A DNA stretch of 6,557 nucleotides from Planctomycetia bacterium (lineage in GTDB: Bacteria > Planctomycetota > UBA11346), in contig SYDV01000487.1 of NCBI GenBank assembly GCA_005801395.1, positions 1 through 6,557 on the forward strand. Direction: 5' to 3'. This document shows positions 6,353-6,557 of the stretch, one piece after another. The position numbers and the translations under genes are program-made. Position 1 is the stretch's first letter. Each line of letters begins with the position of its first letter. Under the pieces are notes generated by a model. That model was given only the letters and a program-made list of their open reading frames with translations. It did no database searches and was not told where the DNA came from.

Positions 6353-6557
6353 ATGCGATATTTCATGGTCGTGCTTGTTAGCTTGCTCATGTTAACGGGT
6401 ATGGGTTATGTTTCGCCTTTGGCGGCAGCCGACAAACCAACATCGGCGCAGGATCGCAAGTGGTTGGATGCTCGCGCCGCCAATCGCAAAGGCCGTGAGG
6501 GCATGTATGTGGGGGCTGCTGCTGATCGCGTGGATCGCGCAAAAAAAGCCAGCGTCA
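6353..6557 (+). CDS. Exported protein, N-terminal part only (runs off the window)
   Basis: Sixty-eight codons are visible. From the ATG at 6353 the protein begins MRYFMVVLVSLLMLTGMGYV and continues SPLAAADKP, a clear signal peptide with a likely cut after LAA or AAA. It is followed by a charged, Arg/Ala-rich stretch (DRKWLDARAANRKGREGM) of no recognised family. The frame is open upstream to an ATT at 6317, twelve codons earlier, which has a much better ribosome binding site; starting there would add INLHVSFHLKTL. The ATG is kept as the conservative start, helped by a weak GAAGA at 6343. The leader DNA is shared with genes 2 and 4, so it may belong to the same group of exported proteins, although the visible part of the mature sequence is not similar to theirs. 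Confidence 0.65.
   Translation, partial: MRYFMVVLVSLLMLTGMGYVSPLAAADKPTSAQDRKWLDARAANRKGREGMYVGAAADRVDRAKKASV

Noticed and set aside
6032..6390. Two overlapping minus-strand ORFs near the window end
   Set aside because: They run across the end of gene 4, the tail relic and gene 5; no family resemblance, and the plus-strand homology explains the region.

Overview
The window holds a run of same-strand (+) genes that look secreted or surface-attached; no convincing gene lies on the minus strand. No tRNA, rRNA, CRISPR array, insertion sequence or phage gene is visible. The protein families point to the PVC superphylum (Planctomycetota, Verrucomicrobiota or Lentisphaerota). The clues are a polysaccharide-deacetylase tail joined to Calx-beta and Ig-like repeats with a Gly-rich C-terminal sorting signal, an NAALQYW-type secreted family, and a large helical protein with a GKY...YWYQKA segment. 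This assignment rests on remembered family resemblance and was not searched.

Layout. (1) 1-1443: 3' part of a large exported protein, with the end of a polysaccharide deacetylase, two Calx-beta domains, an Ig-like domain and a GlyGly-CTERM-like anchor. (2) 1440-2695: an exported protein of the NAALQYW type, overlapping gene 1 by ATGA and broken by a frameshift at a run of ten G. (3) 2924-4705: a secreted Ala/Lys-rich helical protein with a C-terminal beta domain that resembles PA-IL/LecA lectins. (4) 4847-6073: an intact paralogue of gene 2, starting at TTG with a good ribosome binding site. (5) 6099-6344: a small ORF whose second half is a degenerate copy of the sorting tail of gene 1. (6) 6353 to the window edge: the start of another exported protein.

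The most striking structure is a repeated module. The sorting-tail and leader DNA at the end of gene 1, just before gene 2, recurs before gene 5 (6178-6322), and its last 50 bases or so recur before gene 4 (4796-4849). In all three copies the following gene starts at the same alignment position: ATGAAC for gene 2, TTGAAC for gene 4 and ATTAAC for gene 5. With the gene 2/gene 4 paralogy, this suggests that a unit made of a sorted surface protein plus a secreted NAALQYW protein was duplicated and then eroded.

How the genes work together is unknown. The shared export signals suggest an envelope or surface role, perhaps in polysaccharide modification or binding. That is inference from domains and context only.
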